Origin: Chryseolinea lacunae
GTDB taxonomy: Bacteria > Bacteroidota > Bacteroidia > Cytophagales > Cyclobacteriaceae
Length of the DNA stretch: 64,000 nt
NCBI RefSeq assembly: GCF_016735595.1
Contig: NZ_JAERRB010000009.1
Location: 186,001 to 250,000 of the forward strand
Direction of reading: 5' to 3'
Shown here: positions 63,089 through 64,000 of the stretch, piece after piece
Numbering within the stretch: the stretch's first letter is position 1
Layout: the number at the start of each line of letters is the position of its first letter
The notes under the pieces: generated by a model
What the model was told of the DNA's origin: nothing
What the model saw: only the letters and a program-made list of their open reading frames with translations
Database searches by the model: none
Position numbers and translations under genes: made by a program

Positions 63089-63892
63089 TTAGAAAGCAAA
63101 CGGAGCTACCGATACACCTGCCTGGACGGTGAGCGCCCGGATCTTTTCGACATCAAAGCCGCCTGACTTGTCTTCGTACATCGAGTTGATATAATACTGT
63201 GCTGAAAGTTTGACAGACAGGGGTGCGATGATTTTGTAGGACGCACCGAGATTACATCCCCAGATTAGATTTCGCATGTTACCGATGGTGTCGAAGTATG
63301 CTTCGTCCGGAGTTCTGTTGGCTTGCGAATCCGTGGAATGATAGATCACCAGCACGTTCTCGACATCGTGGCTCAGAAGGAAGTTAAATGCCGGGCCAGC
63401 TTGCAGTACAAGCCGGTTTTCGAACAATCCTTTAGAGATATTGACCGGTGTGACGGAAAGGTACAGCAGTCTGGTCTCTCCGAATCTACGGTCGAAGTCA
63501 TCCAGGTTGTAGGTCTTCGATTGTCCGTTGTCGAAATACGTAAATCTTGAGTTGGTATCGAAGCGCACCTTTTTAAGCCCCGCTCCCACCGATAACCTGA
63601 GGTTTTGTGGTAGTCTGTAAAACAGTTCGGCTTCGACATGCCACCCTAACTGCGACCGCGCTGTGGACGTGGCCGAGGAGACAGATACTGACTGCGCATT
63701 GGAAGGATCGATGAATCCCGGTATCATCATGTTTTTTCCATAAATCACGGTGTTGTTGAAATCCTGCACGAGTGTAAAAGTACTTCCTGCATTTATGCGA
63801 AGATCAAAGCGACGCGGTTGATTTATTTCGCCCTGTGCAAATGCAAAGCAAGTGGCCAGGCAAGATAAAAAAAGCAAAAAAACTTTATTCAT
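63089..63892 (-). CDS. Outer-membrane beta-barrel protein (PorT-like fold)
   Basis: A 267-residue protein; the Met at 63892 (MNKVFLLFLSCLATCFAFAQ) gives a clean signal peptide, whereas an upstream ATG adds 28 unlikely residues. The mature part alternates beta strands (FDLRINAGSTFTLVQDF, LGWHVEAELFYRLPQNLRLSVGAGLKKVRFD, LLYLSVTPVNI, LSVKLSAQYYINSMYED) and ends ALTVQAGVSVAPFAF with the C-terminal phenylalanine used by the barrel assembly machinery. This is a typical Bacteroidota eight- to ten-strand outer-membrane protein; no function can be assigned. About 108 bases of upstream sequence remain before the window ends. Confidence 0.8.
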   Translation of the reverse strand: MNKVFLLFLSCLATCFAFAQGEINQPRRFDLRINAGSTFTLVQDFNNTVIYGKNMMIPGFIDPSNAQSVSVSSATSTARSQLGWHVEAELFYRLPQNLRLSVGAGLKKVRFDTNSRFTYFDNGQSKTYNLDDFDRRFGETRLLYLSVTPVNISKGLFENRLVLQAGPAFNFLLSHDVENVLVIYHSTDSQANRTPDEAYFDTIGNMRNLIWGCNLGASYKIIAPLSVKLSAQYYINSMYEDKSGGFDVEKIRALTVQAGVSVAPFAF

Positions 63893-64000
63893 AGAATAGC
63901 CGGTAGGTTGGAGGTAACGAAAGATACAGCAAAAGAAGAAATTTTTCACTTGGTCATCCCCTATGCATCCCCTCAATCTCCAGCCTAAGTAATTTCTAAG

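Overview
The window is a chromosomal piece of a Bacteroidota genome, most likely a soil or freshwater member of the Cytophagales (Chryseolinea/Ohtaekwangia-like). This rests on two SusC/SusD pairs, an ECF sigma/FecR pair, an ASPIC/UnbV FG-GAP protein, a type IX secretion (T9SS) C-terminal domain, TPR-linked histidine kinases, and near-absence of Shine-Dalgarno sequences. Two exact copies of the Bacteroidota -7 element TAnnTTTG are seen, at 2739 and 8363. Most of the window is GC-rich with uniform codon use. Lower-GC patches lie at about 46.4-47.7 kb (toxin-antitoxin) and 59.0-60.9 kb (poorly known small genes). No rRNA, tRNA, CRISPR array, prophage or insertion sequence was seen.

Layout. 0-10.7 kb is mostly housekeeping and signalling: the start of an acyltransferase, a cysteine-less flavin oxidoreductase, a probably inactive CtlX-like protein, a histidine kinase fused to a SpoIIAA-like domain with a PAP2 phosphatase, a DUF937-like protein, riboflavin synthase, an exported M20 peptidase, a membrane protein/HTH pair and a DUF72 protein. 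10.7-19.5 kb is a minus-strand SusC-SusD-FG-GAP/ASPIC unit. 19.8-21.6 kb holds cysS and yidD.

21.6-33.4 kb is the most coherent accessory region. It runs ECF sigma factor, FecR anti-sigma, SusC with an N-terminal signalling (STN) domain, SusD, terminator, GMC flavin oxidoreductase, gluconate-2-dehydrogenase-subunit-3-like small subunit, Tat-exported Gfo/Idh/MocA oxidoreductase, terminator. It contains no classical glycoside hydrolase. I read it as a substrate-inducible uptake locus coupled to periplasmic sugar oxidation, probably of the glucoside-3-dehydrogenase type. A monohaem cytochrome c at 35.1-35.7 kb is a possible electron acceptor.

33.5-41 kb is a minus-strand run: a small secreted protein, an NmrA-like protein, cytochrome c, a beta-barrel protein translationally coupled to an unusually large M19-dipeptidase-like lipoprotein, a tiny HExxH protein, and a DUF2278/lamin-tail protein. 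41.5-46.4 kb has a TPR histidine kinase divergent from polyphosphate kinase. 46.4-47.7 kb holds a hairpin cluster and a HigBA-like module with a perfect 16-bp palindrome at its start. 47.7-53.7 kb has a divergent pair: a Tat-exported GH116 glycosidase and a large T9SS sugar dehydrogenase carrying PA14 and CBM6-like modules. 53.8-64 kb has a HisKA_2 kinase, RidA, an MHS-type transporter, an exported protein split by a frameshift at an 11-base homopolymer, an IPT/NHL lipoprotein and an outer-membrane barrel protein.

All assignments come from reading the sequence; no database search was run.
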